Source of the DNA: Deltaproteobacteria bacterium
GTDB taxonomy: Bacteria; Myxococcota_A; UBA9160; UBA6930
Direction of reading: 5' to 3'
Length of the DNA stretch: 64,000 nt
Assembly: GCA_016875395.1 (NCBI GenBank)
Contig: VGRF01000013.1
Coordinates: forward strand, 1-64,000
Each line of letters begins with the position of its first letter. The first letter of the stretch is position 1. A program made the translations under genes and the position numbers. Shown here piece after piece: positions 49,841 through 64,000 of this stretch. The notes beneath the pieces were generated by a model. It did not search any database and had not been told where the DNA came from. It saw only the letters and a program-made list of their open reading frames with translations.

Positions 49841-50467
49841 GTGGCGAGAGTCCAGCTCGAAGTCTTCTCGGACTTCTTGTGCCCGTGGTGCCACCTCGCG
49901 GCGCATCGCATGAAGCTGCTCGAGGCCGAGTTCGGCGACGCGATCGAGCTCAGTTGGCGCGCCTACTTGTTACGGCCGTACGCCGAGGAGGGGCGCGACC
50001 TGCACAAGTTCGTGCGGTACACGCAGGGTTGGCTGCGGCCCGCCGCGGAGCCCGATGCGCCGCGCTTCCGCGTGTGGGAGACCACGGAGGGCCCGCCGAC
50101 GCACAGCATTCCCGCCCACGTCGCCGCGAAGGCAGCGCGTGCGCAGAGCGCCGACGCGGGGCGCGCGATGCACGAGCGTCTGCTGCGCGCCTACTTCGAG
50201 GAGAACCGCGACATCAGCCGCGAGCCCGTGCTGCGCGAGCTGTGGCGCGACGTGGGCCTCGCGGACGACACCTTCGCCACTTGCTACGACCAGAACCTCG
50301 CGCGCCGCGTGGTCGACGATCACAACGAGGCCGTCGAGCTCGGCATGACCGGCGTGCCGGCGGTGCGCATCGCGGGCACGGACGCGTTCGTGATGGGCGC
50401 GCAACCGCTCGACGTCTATCGGCGCTGGGTGACGAAGCTGATCGCGCGGGAAGAGCAGGGCGCGTGA
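49841..50467 (+). CDS. DsbA-family oxidoreductase (FrnE-like)
   Basis: A 208-residue thioredoxin-fold protein with the active site CPWC in SDFLCPWCHLAAHRM, a helical insertion and the late cis-proline region MTGVPAVRIAG. There is no signal peptide, so it is cytoplasmic like FrnE-type isomerases. The start is a GTG four bases after the flavin reductase stop. Its stop overlaps the SDR start by GTGA. Confidence 0.9.
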   Translation: MARVQLEVFSDFLCPWCHLAAHRMKLLEAEFGDAIELSWRAYLLRPYAEEGRDLHKFVRYTQGWLRPAAEPDAPRFRVWETTEGPPTHSIPAHVAAKAARAQSADAGRAMHERLLRAYFEENRDISREPVLRELWRDVGLADDTFATCYDQNLARRVVDDHNEAVELGMTGVPAVRIAGTDAFVMGAQPLDVYRRWVTKLIAREEQGA

Positions 50468-51240
50468 AGGATCCGGCGCAGCAGTTTCGCCTCGACGGCA
50501 AGGTCGCGGTCGTCACGGGCGCGTCGTCCGGCATGGGCGTCGCATTCGCGCACGGCCTCGCCGCCGCGGGCGCGCGGGTCGTGATCGCGGCGCGCCGCGA
50601 GGAGCGCCTCCACGAAGTCGCCGCCGCGATTCGCGCGCAGAGCGGCGATGCGTTGGTCGTGCGCTGCGACGTCGCGCGCGAGAGCGACATCGACGCGCTC
50701 GTCGCCGCGACGCTCGGGGCGTTCGGCGCTTGCGACGTGCTCGTGAACAACGCGGGCTTCACCACGATCGTGCCCGCGGAGACGCAGTCGCTCGCGGACT
50801 GGCGCGCGCACATCGACGTGATGCTCAGCGGCTCGTTCTTGACCGCGCAGCGCTTCGGCCGCCACATGCTCGCCGCCGGTCGCGGCAGCATCGTCAACGT
50901 CGCGTCGATGCTCGGCGTGGTGGGCTCCGGCCAAGTCCGGCAAGCCGCCTACGCCGCGGCGAAGGGCGGGCAGGTGAACCTCACGCGCGAGCTCGCCGCC
51001 CAGTGGGCGCGCCGCGGGGTGCGCGTCAACGCGCTCGCGCCCGGCTGGTTCCCCACCGAGATGACCGACGACATGTTCCACGACGAGCGCTCGATGAAGT
51101 GGCTCCGCAATCGCACGCCGATGGGCCGCGGCGGCAAGCTCGACGAGCTCGTCGGCCCACTCCTTTTCCTCGCCAGCGACGCCTCCTCCTTCGTCACCGG
51201 CCAAGTCCTCGTCGTCGACGGCGGCTGGACCATCGTCTGA
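50464..51240 (+). CDS. Short-chain dehydrogenase/reductase
   Basis: A 258-residue classical SDR: TGASSGMGVAFAHGLA cofactor loop near residue 19, NNAG motif (VLVNNAGF), catalytic serine in IVNVASMLGV, the YxxxK pair in AAYAAAKGGQ and PGWFPTEM. The C-terminal LFLASDASSFVTGQVLVVDG is typical. The substrate is unknown; an arginine after the loop (AARREERL) suggests NADP preference. It is the last gene of the plus-strand run. Confidence 0.93.
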   Translation: MKDPAQQFRLDGKVAVVTGASSGMGVAFAHGLAAAGARVVIAARREERLHEVAAAIRAQSGDALVVRCDVARESDIDALVAATLGAFGACDVLVNNAGFTTIVPAETQSLADWRAHIDVMLSGSFLTAQRFGRHMLAAGRGSIVNVASMLGVVGSGQVRQAAYAAAKGGQVNLTRELAAQWARRGVRVNALAPGWFPTEMTDDMFHDERSMKWLRNRTPMGRGGKLDELVGPLLFLASDASSFVTGQVLVVDGGWTIV

Positions 51241-51506
51241 AGACGGCGCAAGCGCCCAACAACCTCGACGCCTCGCAACTGCCAGACTGGCTGCGCAGAG
51301 GAAACACCTGACGCGCCAAGAAGACGTCAGAAAATCCTCGCTGACGAACGCTCCGACCCTGCGCGTCGGCCGAGACCGCAAGCGAAGCGCGCAGCGAGCC
51401 GCAGGCGAGCGAAGTCAACCGGGAAGATTCGCCGACGCGCACCCGAGCCTGACCGAACCCCGATGCATCGGTGCGCGTCGGCGAAACGCGCACCTCGCTG
51501 AAACGA
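51241..51506. other. Intergenic region after the SDR gene
   Basis: No gene is supported. It has a 15-base inverted repeat (51428-51442 with 51471-51485) around a 28-base loop whose last 10 bases, CGATGCATCG, form a perfect palindrome. It also has a smaller stem, CTGACG (51309-51314) with CGTCAG a few bases on. The stretch CGAAGCGCGCAGCGAGCCGC is built of GCGAGC-like words, similar in style to 59655-59740. Confidence 0.5.
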
Positions 51507-51543
51507 CGAAGCCGCCCGATGCCAACGGCATCGGGCGGCTTCG
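51507..51543 (-). terminator. Perfect 17-bp hairpin, terminator of the AP2-like gene
   Basis: Arms 51507-51523 and 51527-51543 are fully complementary with a 3-base loop. On the minus strand TCGTTTCA follows. It is 18 bases downstream of the minus-strand small gene at 51561-51761. Confidence 0.82.
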
Positions 51544-51560
51544 CATGTACCGCTCGCGCG

Positions 51561-51761
51561 CTACTTCTTCTTTCTCTTCGGCTTGATCTTCGCGAGCACC
51601 GAGTCGCGCCAGCGCGAGGCGGCGGTGCGGGCCTGACCCTTCCCGCCGTGGAGCCGGATGGCGAAGAACTTCTGATACTTCTTGCCGCCGCGCTGGATGT
51701 TCACGTACCAGCCCTTGGTGTCGCTCGTCTCGATCCAATACACGTTGGGAAGATTCTGCAT
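51561..51761 (-). CDS. Small AP2-like protein
   Basis: A 66-residue basic protein: WIETSDTKGWYVNIQRGGKK, YQKFFAIRLHGGKGQARTAA, SRWRDSVLAKIKPKRKKK. The strand-strand-strand-helix order with WYVxIxRxGKKYxKxF, GGKxxA and a final WRD helix resembles AP2/integrase-type DNA-binding modules. The lysine-rich tail supports nucleic-acid binding. The start is an ATG with GAGGAA eight bases upstream, and a strong terminator follows, so it is a real single-gene unit. The nearest upstream gene on the strand is tRNA-Leu. The family call is by eye. Confidence 0.65.
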   Translation of the reverse strand: MQNLPNVYWIETSDTKGWYVNIQRGGKKYQKFFAIRLHGGKGQARTAASRWRDSVLAKIKPKRKKK

Positions 51762-51910
51762 GGTTTCCTCGGGCGCGGGCGCCGCGACTTCGTTCGCCGT
51801 TCGACGGGGCCCCTCGTTACGGCCGGCTCGCGCTCTTGAGCCCCGAGCCGCCAGCGGCGCAGCCGCTAGGGATCGGGACGGGGTGATTAGGGATTGGGTT
51901 CGGGAATGCC

Positions 51911-51997
51911 TGGTGCGGCAGAGAGGATTCGAACCTCCACGAGATTGCTCCCGCCAGCCCCTCAAGCTGGTGCGTCTGCCAGTTTCGCCACTGCCGC
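51911..51997 (-). tRNA. tRNA-Leu (GAG anticodon)
   Basis: 87 bases including an encoded CCA (51911-51913). On the minus strand the acceptor stem GCGGCAG pairs with CTGCCGC. The D-arm, the anticodon arm CCAGC-TTGAGGG-GCTGG giving GAG, a long variable arm typical of class II tRNA and the T-loop GGTTCGAATCC are all present. It reads CUC/CUU leucine codons. Confidence 0.95.
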
Positions 51998-52009
51998 ACG
52001 CAAAAGTCA

Positions 52010-52015
52010 ATCTAA
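52010..52015 (-). promoter_or_regulatory. Possible -10 of the tRNA-Leu gene
   Basis: TTAGAT on the minus strand, ending 12 bases before the tRNA 5' end. The matching -35 region is only TTTTCG/GTTTTC, so support is weak. The stretch to the secG stop is AT-richer than the surroundings. Confidence 0.3.
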
Positions 52016-52042
52016 CTGAAGTCATCAGGTGCGAAAACAGAT

Positions 52043-52474
52043 TTATTGAGGTGGCGCGCTCGCGTCCGCGTCGCTGTTCGCACTCGCGGCGGGGTTTTCT
52101 TCGGGCGTCGCGTCCGCTCGCGCCGGCGCCTCGCTCATCACTTCGACGAAGTCGTTCGCGGGCGCGGGAGCAGCGCCAGCCGCGGCCGACGGTGTCGTCG
52201 ACGCCGCCGCGGGCGGCGGCGTGTCGTAGACGCTGCTGCGCTCGGCGCTGAGCGCGACGTATGCGAGATAGAAGCTCGTCGCCATGAAGACCGCCGCCGA
52301 CGCGGTCGTGAGCTTCGTGAGGAAGTTCCCGGCGCCGCGGCTGCCGAAGAGCGTCGATGCGGCGCTGCCGCCGAAGACTGCGCCGATCTCGGCACCCTTC
52401 CCGCGCTGTAACAACACGACGAAGATCAGCACGATGCACGCGACCGCGTGCAGGATCGTCACGAAAATGGTCAT
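52043..52474 (-). CDS. secG: Preprotein translocase subunit SecG
   Basis: A 143-residue SecG with two transmembrane helices (about 3-22 and 52-74) around the conserved cytoplasmic LLQRGKGAEIGAVFGGSAAS. It stimulates SecYEG-dependent export. The C-terminal about 65 residues are an Ala/Pro/Glu-rich low-complexity tail, longer than in enterobacteria. The ATG overlaps the tpiA stop. The tpiA-secG order is widespread in bacteria. Confidence 0.94.
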   Translation of the reverse strand: MTIFVTILHAVACIVLIFVVLLQRGKGAEIGAVFGGSAASTLFGSRGAGNFLTKLTTASAAVFMATSFYLAYVALSAERSSVYDTPPPAAASTTPSAAAGAAPAPANDFVEVMSEAPARADATPEENPAASANSDADASAPPQ

Positions 52475-53228
52475 GCCACCCCTCCCGCCGCACGCACGAT
52501 CGCGGCGAAGCTCTTCGCTTCGAGACTCGCGCCGCCGACCAGCGCGCCATCGATGTCCGGCTGAGCCATTAGGTCCGCCGTGTTGTCGGGTTTGACCGAG
52601 CCTCCGTAGAGGATTCGAATCTCGCCCGCGCCCGCGCCGAAGAGCTGTGCGAGCTCGCGGCGCAGCGCAGCGTGGACCTCCTGCGCGATCGCGGGCGTGG
52701 CCGTGCGCCCGGTCCCGATGGCCCAGACTGGCTCGTAGGCGACCACGACCTCGGCCGCACGCTCGCGGGCCACGCCCGCGAGGCTCTCCCGCAGCTGCGC
52801 GCCAACCACCGCGAGCGTCTGGCCCGCCTCGCGCTCCGCGAGCGATTCGCCCACGCACACGATCGGTCGGACGTTCTTTGCGAGCAGCGCGTTCGTCTTC
52901 TGCGCCACGAACGCGCTCGACTCTCCGAAAAGCGCGCGCCGCTCGCTGTGGCCGACGATGCCGTACGTGCAGCCGGCATCGACGAGCATCCCCGGCGAGA
53001 TCTCGCCCGTGAAGGCGCCTTGCTCGTTCGGGTTCACGTTCTGCGCTGCGAGCGCGACGTTCGAGCCCGCCAGCGCGCGGCCGAGCGCCGCCAGCGCGAC
53101 GAAGCTCGGCGCCACCGCGATCTCGGCGCGCGCGCCCGCCGCGAGCGGCACGAGCTCGCGCGCGAAGGCCTCCGCCTCGGTGAGCGTCTTGTGCATCTTC
53201 CAGTTCGCAGCGATGAGAGGCCTGCGCG

Positions 53229-53232
<4 letters not shown>
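52471..53232 (-). CDS. tpiA: Triosephosphate isomerase
   Basis: A 253-residue TIM-barrel enzyme converting DHAP and glyceraldehyde 3-phosphate. Visible residues: ANWKMHKT (Asn, Lys), the electrophilic His in GIVGHSERR, catalytic Glu in AYEPVWAIGTG, and the phosphate-binding LYGGSVKPDN. It overlaps pgk and secG by ATGA at both ends. Confidence 0.97.
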
Positions 53233-54419
<1,187 letters not shown>

Positions 54420-54533
54420 GGGGCGCGAGCTCTCACCCTTGGGTGTTGCGTTCCGCGGAGGTCACCGTTCGATCTCCGCTCGACTCCGAGGACTCCGCCT
54501 CGCCGCGCGCCTCACGAAGCGCGCGGGCTTGCC

Positions 54534-58217
<3,684 letters not shown>

Positions 58218-58218
<1 letters not shown>

Positions 58219-59276
58219 TGCTGATCTACGCCGAGGTGCCGGGCTTCTATGCGGAGTTTGAGCGCGCGGCGGATCCCGCGCTGGCCGGGCGACCCGTGAT
58301 AGTCGGAGGCGATGCGCGCAAGCGCGGCGCGGTGCAGGCGGCGACGGCGGACGCGCGCGCGTCTGGCGTCGCGGAAGGAATGCTCGTGCTCGAGGCGCTC
58401 GAGCGCTGCCCGCGCGCGCGCGCGTTCGTGACGAACATGCGCCGCTATCGCGAGGCTGGCGCGGAGCTGCGCACGCAGTTCCGGCGCGCCACCGATCGCG
58501 TGGAGCCGGCGGGCGTCGCGGCCGCGTACCTCGACGTGTCCGCGCGCAGCGAGCCGCCGAGCGAAATCGCGGCGCGTCTTCGCGATGCGGTGCGCGATGA
58601 GCTTGGGCTGCCGCTCCGCGTCGGCATCTCGGGCGTGAAGTTCCTGGCCAAGCTCGCCGCGGAGACGCTCGACCGCGAAGGCGTCTTCGAGATCGCGCCC
58701 GATGCGGCGCGCGCCTTCCTCGACCCGCTTCCGGTGGGGCGGCTGCCGGGCGTCGGGCCGAAGACCGAGGCGACCTTCGCCGAGCTCGGCGTCGCGACCG
58801 CGGGCGACCTCGTGCGGGTCGACCGGCGCTGGCTCGAAGAGCGGCTCGGGAACCACGGCCTCGCGATTCTCTCCTACGCCCAGGGCCGGGATCCCGCTGG
58901 GCTTCGGGCCGCGCCGCACCCGCGCAGCGTGAGCCAAGAGGCGACGTTCCCTGCGCCCGAGACCGATCGCGCCGCCCTCGAGGAGAGGCTTGCGAGCCTC
59001 GCGACGCGGCTCGAAGAGGCGCTCGCCCGCGAGCGGCTCGCCGCGAAGCGCGTGGCCGTGAAGATTCGGTACGCGGACGACGAGGTCGTCACGCGGAGTC
59101 ACACCGTCGTGCACGCCCTCAGCAGCGCACGCGAGCTGCTCGCCCAGGCCGCGCCGCTGCTGAACCGCACCCAGGTTGGGACGCGCGCCGTCCGCGGCCT
59201 CGCGCTGGTCGCGGGCGAGCTCACGCGCGCGCGCCGCGACGACCGCCAGCTCGATCTGTTCGGGCGTCGTCTCTAG
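58218..59276 (+). CDS. Y-family DNA polymerase-like protein lacking the catalytic acids
   Basis: A 352-residue DinB/ImuB-like protein. Fold marks remain: finger-palm region FERAADPALAGRPVIVGG, the helix-hairpin-helix LPGVGPKTEATFAELG and a little-finger domain (about 240-330). A C-terminal clamp-binding motif QLDLF is at 344-348. But the palm acids are gone: the D-x-D of the first motif reads E6-V-P8, and the usual S-x-DEA-x-LD reads GVAAAYLD (Ala at 101-102). It is therefore probably not a polymerase; it may be an ImuB-like adaptor, though no imuA or dnaE2 is adjacent. TGATG overlap with the acylase gene. Confidence 0.82.
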
Positions 59277-59335
59277 GCCTTCGCCCCTCAAGGGGCCGCG
59301 CAGGCGCTCCGATGAGCCCCGAATCGGGGGCGGGC

Positions 59336-59653
59336 ATGCGCAAAGAGCGACGCAAATACGCGCGGATCGCGACGGATCAGGTGATCTCGTTCTCGATGCT
59401 CGAGTCGCGCGATCAGCTGGCCGTCGGCAAGGACGTGTCGAGCGGCGGCATTCGCTTCCATGCGATCGGCTGCGAGATCAACGCGGGCGAGCGCATTCGG
59501 GTCACGTTCAACGTGGGCCGACGCACGATCGCGGCCGACGGGCTGGTCGCGTGGTCCACCGAGCTCGATGCCGTGACTCTCGACGTCGGCCTCGAGTTCG
59601 AGTCGCTCGATCCCGAAGTCGCGCGCCTGCTCGACGAGATCGGCGAGGAGTAA
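59336..59653 (+). CDS. PilZ-domain protein
   Basis: A single PilZ domain of about 105 residues with the c-di-GMP-binding arginines in KERRKYARI and the DxSxxG motif in GKDVSSGGIRF. It would be a stand-alone c-di-GMP receptor. An ATG at 59312 is possible, but the one at 59336 has GGGGGCGGG upstream and starts just before the domain. Confidence 0.85.
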   Translation: MRKERRKYARIATDQVISFSMLESRDQLAVGKDVSSGGIRFHAIGCEINAGERIRVTFNVGRRTIAADGLVAWSTELDAVTLDVGLEFESLDPEVARLLDEIGEE

Positions 59654-59827
59654 GCCGCAAGCGGAGCGGGCGGCGAGGCGGAGCCGAGCGGAGTCGAACG
59701 CTGGAGCGGGGCGCACAGCGAGGCCAAGCGGGGCGGGTTCACGCGGAAGTCATCGCCCTGACTCCGGTTCGCACTGCGCTCCCAAACAGCTGTTGCCGCG
59801 GGCGCGCGATTCGGGCAGGGTCGCCCC
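59654..59827. other. Intergenic, GCGGAG-rich stretch
   Basis: No gene. The first 90 bases are made of GCGGAG/GCGGGG/GCGAGG-like words in loose tandem. A similar style is seen near 51380-51420. No clear hairpin terminator is seen for the PilZ gene. Confidence 0.35.
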
Positions 59828-61051
59828 GTGGCCGACTTTCACCAAACCGGCGTCGTCTCGACCCTCCATCGCCTCGGCCGCCGCGACCTCATGCGGCTCG
59901 AGCGCGAGCTCGGCGATCCCGCGCGCTCGCGCTCGGTGGCGCTCGTGCTGCCGTGCCTGCACAGCGAGCTCCACGACATCGCGCTGAAGGGCATCATCGA
60001 TCAGCTGCAGCGCGTGCCTTACCTCGCGGAGATCGTGGTGAGCGTCGCGGGCGCGCCCGAGCGCGAGCAGTTCGACGAGATGAAGCGCGCCTTCGAGCCT
60101 GTGCGCGCCGCCGATGGCCGGCCCGCCACGCTGCTGTGGAACGACGGACCGCGCCTACAGCAGCTCTACGGTGCGCTCGCGGAGGAGGGCCTGCACGCGG
60201 GGCCCGAAGGCAAGGGCCGCGGTGTGTGGCTCGCGTTCGGGGCGGTGCTCGCGAGCGATCGCGCGCGCGTGATCGCGATCCACGACTGCGACATTCGCGA
60301 CTACGACCGCGAGCTCGTCGCGCGCCTCGCGTACCCCATCGCCAACCGCAACATGAACTACGAGTTCGCGAAGGGGTACTACGCGCGCGTCTCCGACCGC
60401 CTCTACGGTCGCGTGACGCGCCTCTTCATGACGCCGGTCCTGCGCGCGATGAAGGCCGTGCTCGGTCCGAACCCGCTGCTCGAGTACCTCGACTCGTTCC
60501 GCTTCCCGCTCTCGGGCGAGTGCGCGATGACGACCGACCTGGCGAGGTCGATCCGCATCCCGAGCGACTGGGGCCTCGAGATCGGCATGCTGACCGAGGT
60601 CTACCGGAACTCCTCGCTGAAGCGGATCTGCCAGGTCGAGCTCGCCGACAACTACGACCACAAGCACCGCGATCTCTCGGCCCTCGACGGCACGCGAGGG
60701 CTGCACCGCATGGTGGCCGACATCGGCGCCTCACTGATCCGCAATCTCGCGTCCTACGGCGTCGAGTTCGACGCGGGCTTCCTCAACACGATCTCGACCG
60801 CCTACGTGCGCACCGCGCAGGACGCCGTCGCGCGCTACTCGGACGTCGCGGCGCTGAACGGCATCGGTTTCGATCGGCACGAGGAGGAGATCGCGGTCGA
60901 GACGTTCTCCTCCGCCCTGCGCGCCGCGGGCCTCACCTTCGTGCGGGACCCGATGGGCGCGCCGCAGATCCCGAACTGGAATCGCGTCACCTCCGCGCTG
61001 CCGGAGTTTTTGCCAGCGCTGCGCGAAGCCATCGAGGCGGACGCTCGCTAA
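59828..61051 (+). CDS. Glycosyltransferase, GT81-like (glucosyl-3-phosphoglycerate synthase type)
   Basis: A 407-residue GT-A-fold enzyme. Visible are SVALVLPCLHSELHD, the sugar-nucleotide region EIVVSVAGAPEREQFDEMK, a DxD-like metal motif IAIHDCDIRDYD and the acceptor-side GECAMTTDLARSI and WGLEIGMLTEVYR. This order matches GpgS/MpgS-type synthases that make glucosyl- or mannosyl-glycerate from 3-phosphoglycerate; donor specificity is uncertain. The start is GTG. Ten bases separate it from kdsA. Confidence 0.78.
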   Translation: MADFHQTGVVSTLHRLGRRDLMRLERELGDPARSRSVALVLPCLHSELHDIALKGIIDQLQRVPYLAEIVVSVAGAPEREQFDEMKRAFEPVRAADGRPATLLWNDGPRLQQLYGALAEEGLHAGPEGKGRGVWLAFGAVLASDRARVIAIHDCDIRDYDRELVARLAYPIANRNMNYEFAKGYYARVSDRLYGRVTRLFMTPVLRAMKAVLGPNPLLEYLDSFRFPLSGECAMTTDLARSIRIPSDWGLEIGMLTEVYRNSSLKRICQVELADNYDHKHRDLSALDGTRGLHRMVADIGASLIRNLASYGVEFDAGFLNTISTAYVRTAQDAVARYSDVAALNGIGFDRHEEEIAVETFSSALRAAGLTFVRDPMGAPQIPNWNRVTSALPEFLPALREAIEADAR

Positions 61052-61061
61052 AGAGCGGCCC

Positions 61062-61870
61062 ATGGCGCGGACAGCTCGCATCGGCGCGATCGAGATTGGC
61101 GGCGGCTGGCCGCTCGCTCTGATCGCTGGCCTGAACGTGATCGAGGCCGAGGACGAGACGCTCGACGTCGCGCGCCGCGTGCGCGACGCCGCCGCGCGCC
61201 ACGGCTTCCCCTTCGTGTTCAAAGCCTCGTGCGACAAGGCGAACCGCTCGTCGCTCGCGAGCTACCGCGGCCCGGGCTTCGACGAGGGGCTGCGCATCCT
61301 CGCGCGCGTGAAGCGCGAGCTCGGCGTGCCCGTGTTGACGGACGTGCACGAGCCGCCGCAGGCGAAGCAAGCCGCCGCGGTGTGCGACGCGCTGCAGGTG
61401 CCCGCGTTCCTGTGCCGCCAGACCGACTTGTTATTGGCGTGCGCCGCCACGGGCCTGCCGGTGAACGTGAAGAAGGGCCAGTTCATGGCGCCCGACGACA
61501 TGCGCCTCGCCGTCGCAAAGATCGAGGCGGGCGGCGGTGCAGCGCTGGTGACGGAGCGCGGCACGAGCTTCGGCTACGGCGATCTCGTCGTGGACATGCG
61601 CAGCCTCGTGCGCCTGCGCGCCTTCGCGCCGGTGTGCTTCGACGCGACGCACGCGGTGCAGCGCCCCGGGGCTGCAGGCGACGCCACGGGCGGCGAGCGC
61701 GAGATGGTCGCGCCGCTCGCGCGCGGCGCGGTGGCGGTGGGTATCGACGCGCTGTTCCTCGAGGTGCACCCCGACCCCGAGCGCGCGCCGTGCGACGGCG
61801 CGAGTCAGCTCGGATTCGAGGCGCTCGAGGCGCTGCTCGCGCAGCTGCGGCGCCTCGAGTCCGCGCGCGG

Positions 61871-61874
<4 letters not shown>
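61062..61874 (+). CDS. kdsA: 3-deoxy-8-phosphooctulonate synthase (Kdo8P synthase)
   Basis: A 270-residue barrel enzyme joining PEP and arabinose 5-phosphate to Kdo 8-phosphate for LPS. Signature parts are FVFKASCDKANRSS, VLTDVHEPPQA, VNVKKGQFMAP and FDATHAVQRPG. The Asn in LIAGLNVIEAED, rather than Cys, suggests the metal-independent class. Its stop shares bases with that of the convergent lon (CTAG). No other LPS genes are in the window. Confidence 0.94.

Positions 61875-64000
<2,126 letters not shown>

Overview
The window is a contiguous piece of a very GC-rich (roughly 70%) bacterial chromosome, densely packed with genes. The organism is Gram-negative: there is a complete type II secretion (T2SS) gene set, an Mla-type lipid transporter, KdsA for LPS Kdo synthesis and an OmpA-like lipoprotein. 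GspN, DivIVA, two Lon proteases and PilZ/HEAT/DUF3501 proteins together suggest a deltaproteobacterial or myxobacterial-like lineage (Myxococcota, Binatota or a relative). This placement is inferred from gene content only. Most genes overlap by 4 bases (ATGA or GTGA), so translationally coupled operons are the rule. There is no rRNA, CRISPR array, transposase or prophage; one tRNA is present.

Layout. 0.2-3.6 kb (minus): maf, yggS, proC, a DUF6602 nuclease-like gene and divIVA. 3.6-7.5 kb (plus): a HAD phosphatase, a small lipoprotein-like gene and mlaE-mlaF-mlaD. 7.9-8.9 kb: DUF2203 and a glutathione S-transferase. 8.9-11.7 kb (minus): rubrerythrin, an Fe-S (HdrD/GlpC-like) protein and DUF3501, an oxidative-stress trio. 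11.9-14.9 kb (minus): metallo-beta-lactamase fold hydrolase, HEAT-repeat protein and a CaiB-type CoA transferase. 15.1-19.4 kb (plus): a Tat-exported vanadium haloperoxidase and a secreted FG-GAP/ASPIC/Calx-beta protein, each ending in a strong hairpin. 19.4-23.3 kb (minus): tldD-pmbA, a HAD hydrolase and a small Wza-like secreted protein. 23.4-28.0 kb (minus): an ArsR-methyltransferase fusion regulator followed by metH. 28.2-41.1 kb (minus): gspC-D-E-F-G-H-I-J-K-L-M-N. 41.5-51.2 kb (plus): dnaK, lon, an OmpA-like lipoprotein, glycerate kinase, a UbiB-like kinase, flavin reductase, DsbA-like and SDR genes. 51.5-55.5 kb (minus): a small AP2-like protein, tRNA-Leu(GAG), secG, tpiA, pgk and gap. 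55.8-61.9 kb (plus): penicillin acylase, a Y-family polymerase lacking its catalytic acids, PilZ, a GT81-like glycosyltransferase and kdsA. 61.9-64.0 kb (minus): a second lon, cut by the window edge.

The most unusual signal is not a gene. A short AT-rich motif, TTGTTA followed by CGG or GGG, recurs about every 3-4 kb on both strands, in several reading frames, in intergenic DNA and across a stop codon. Other points worth attention are the Y-family polymerase with lost active-site acids but an intact clamp-binding tail, a secretin ending in a SPOR-like domain, acidic tails on pseudopilins GspI and GspJ, an extended DUF3501 protein, an 89-base three-stem inverted-repeat element at 11.8 kb, and the nuclease-like gene inside the maf-proC-divIVA run.
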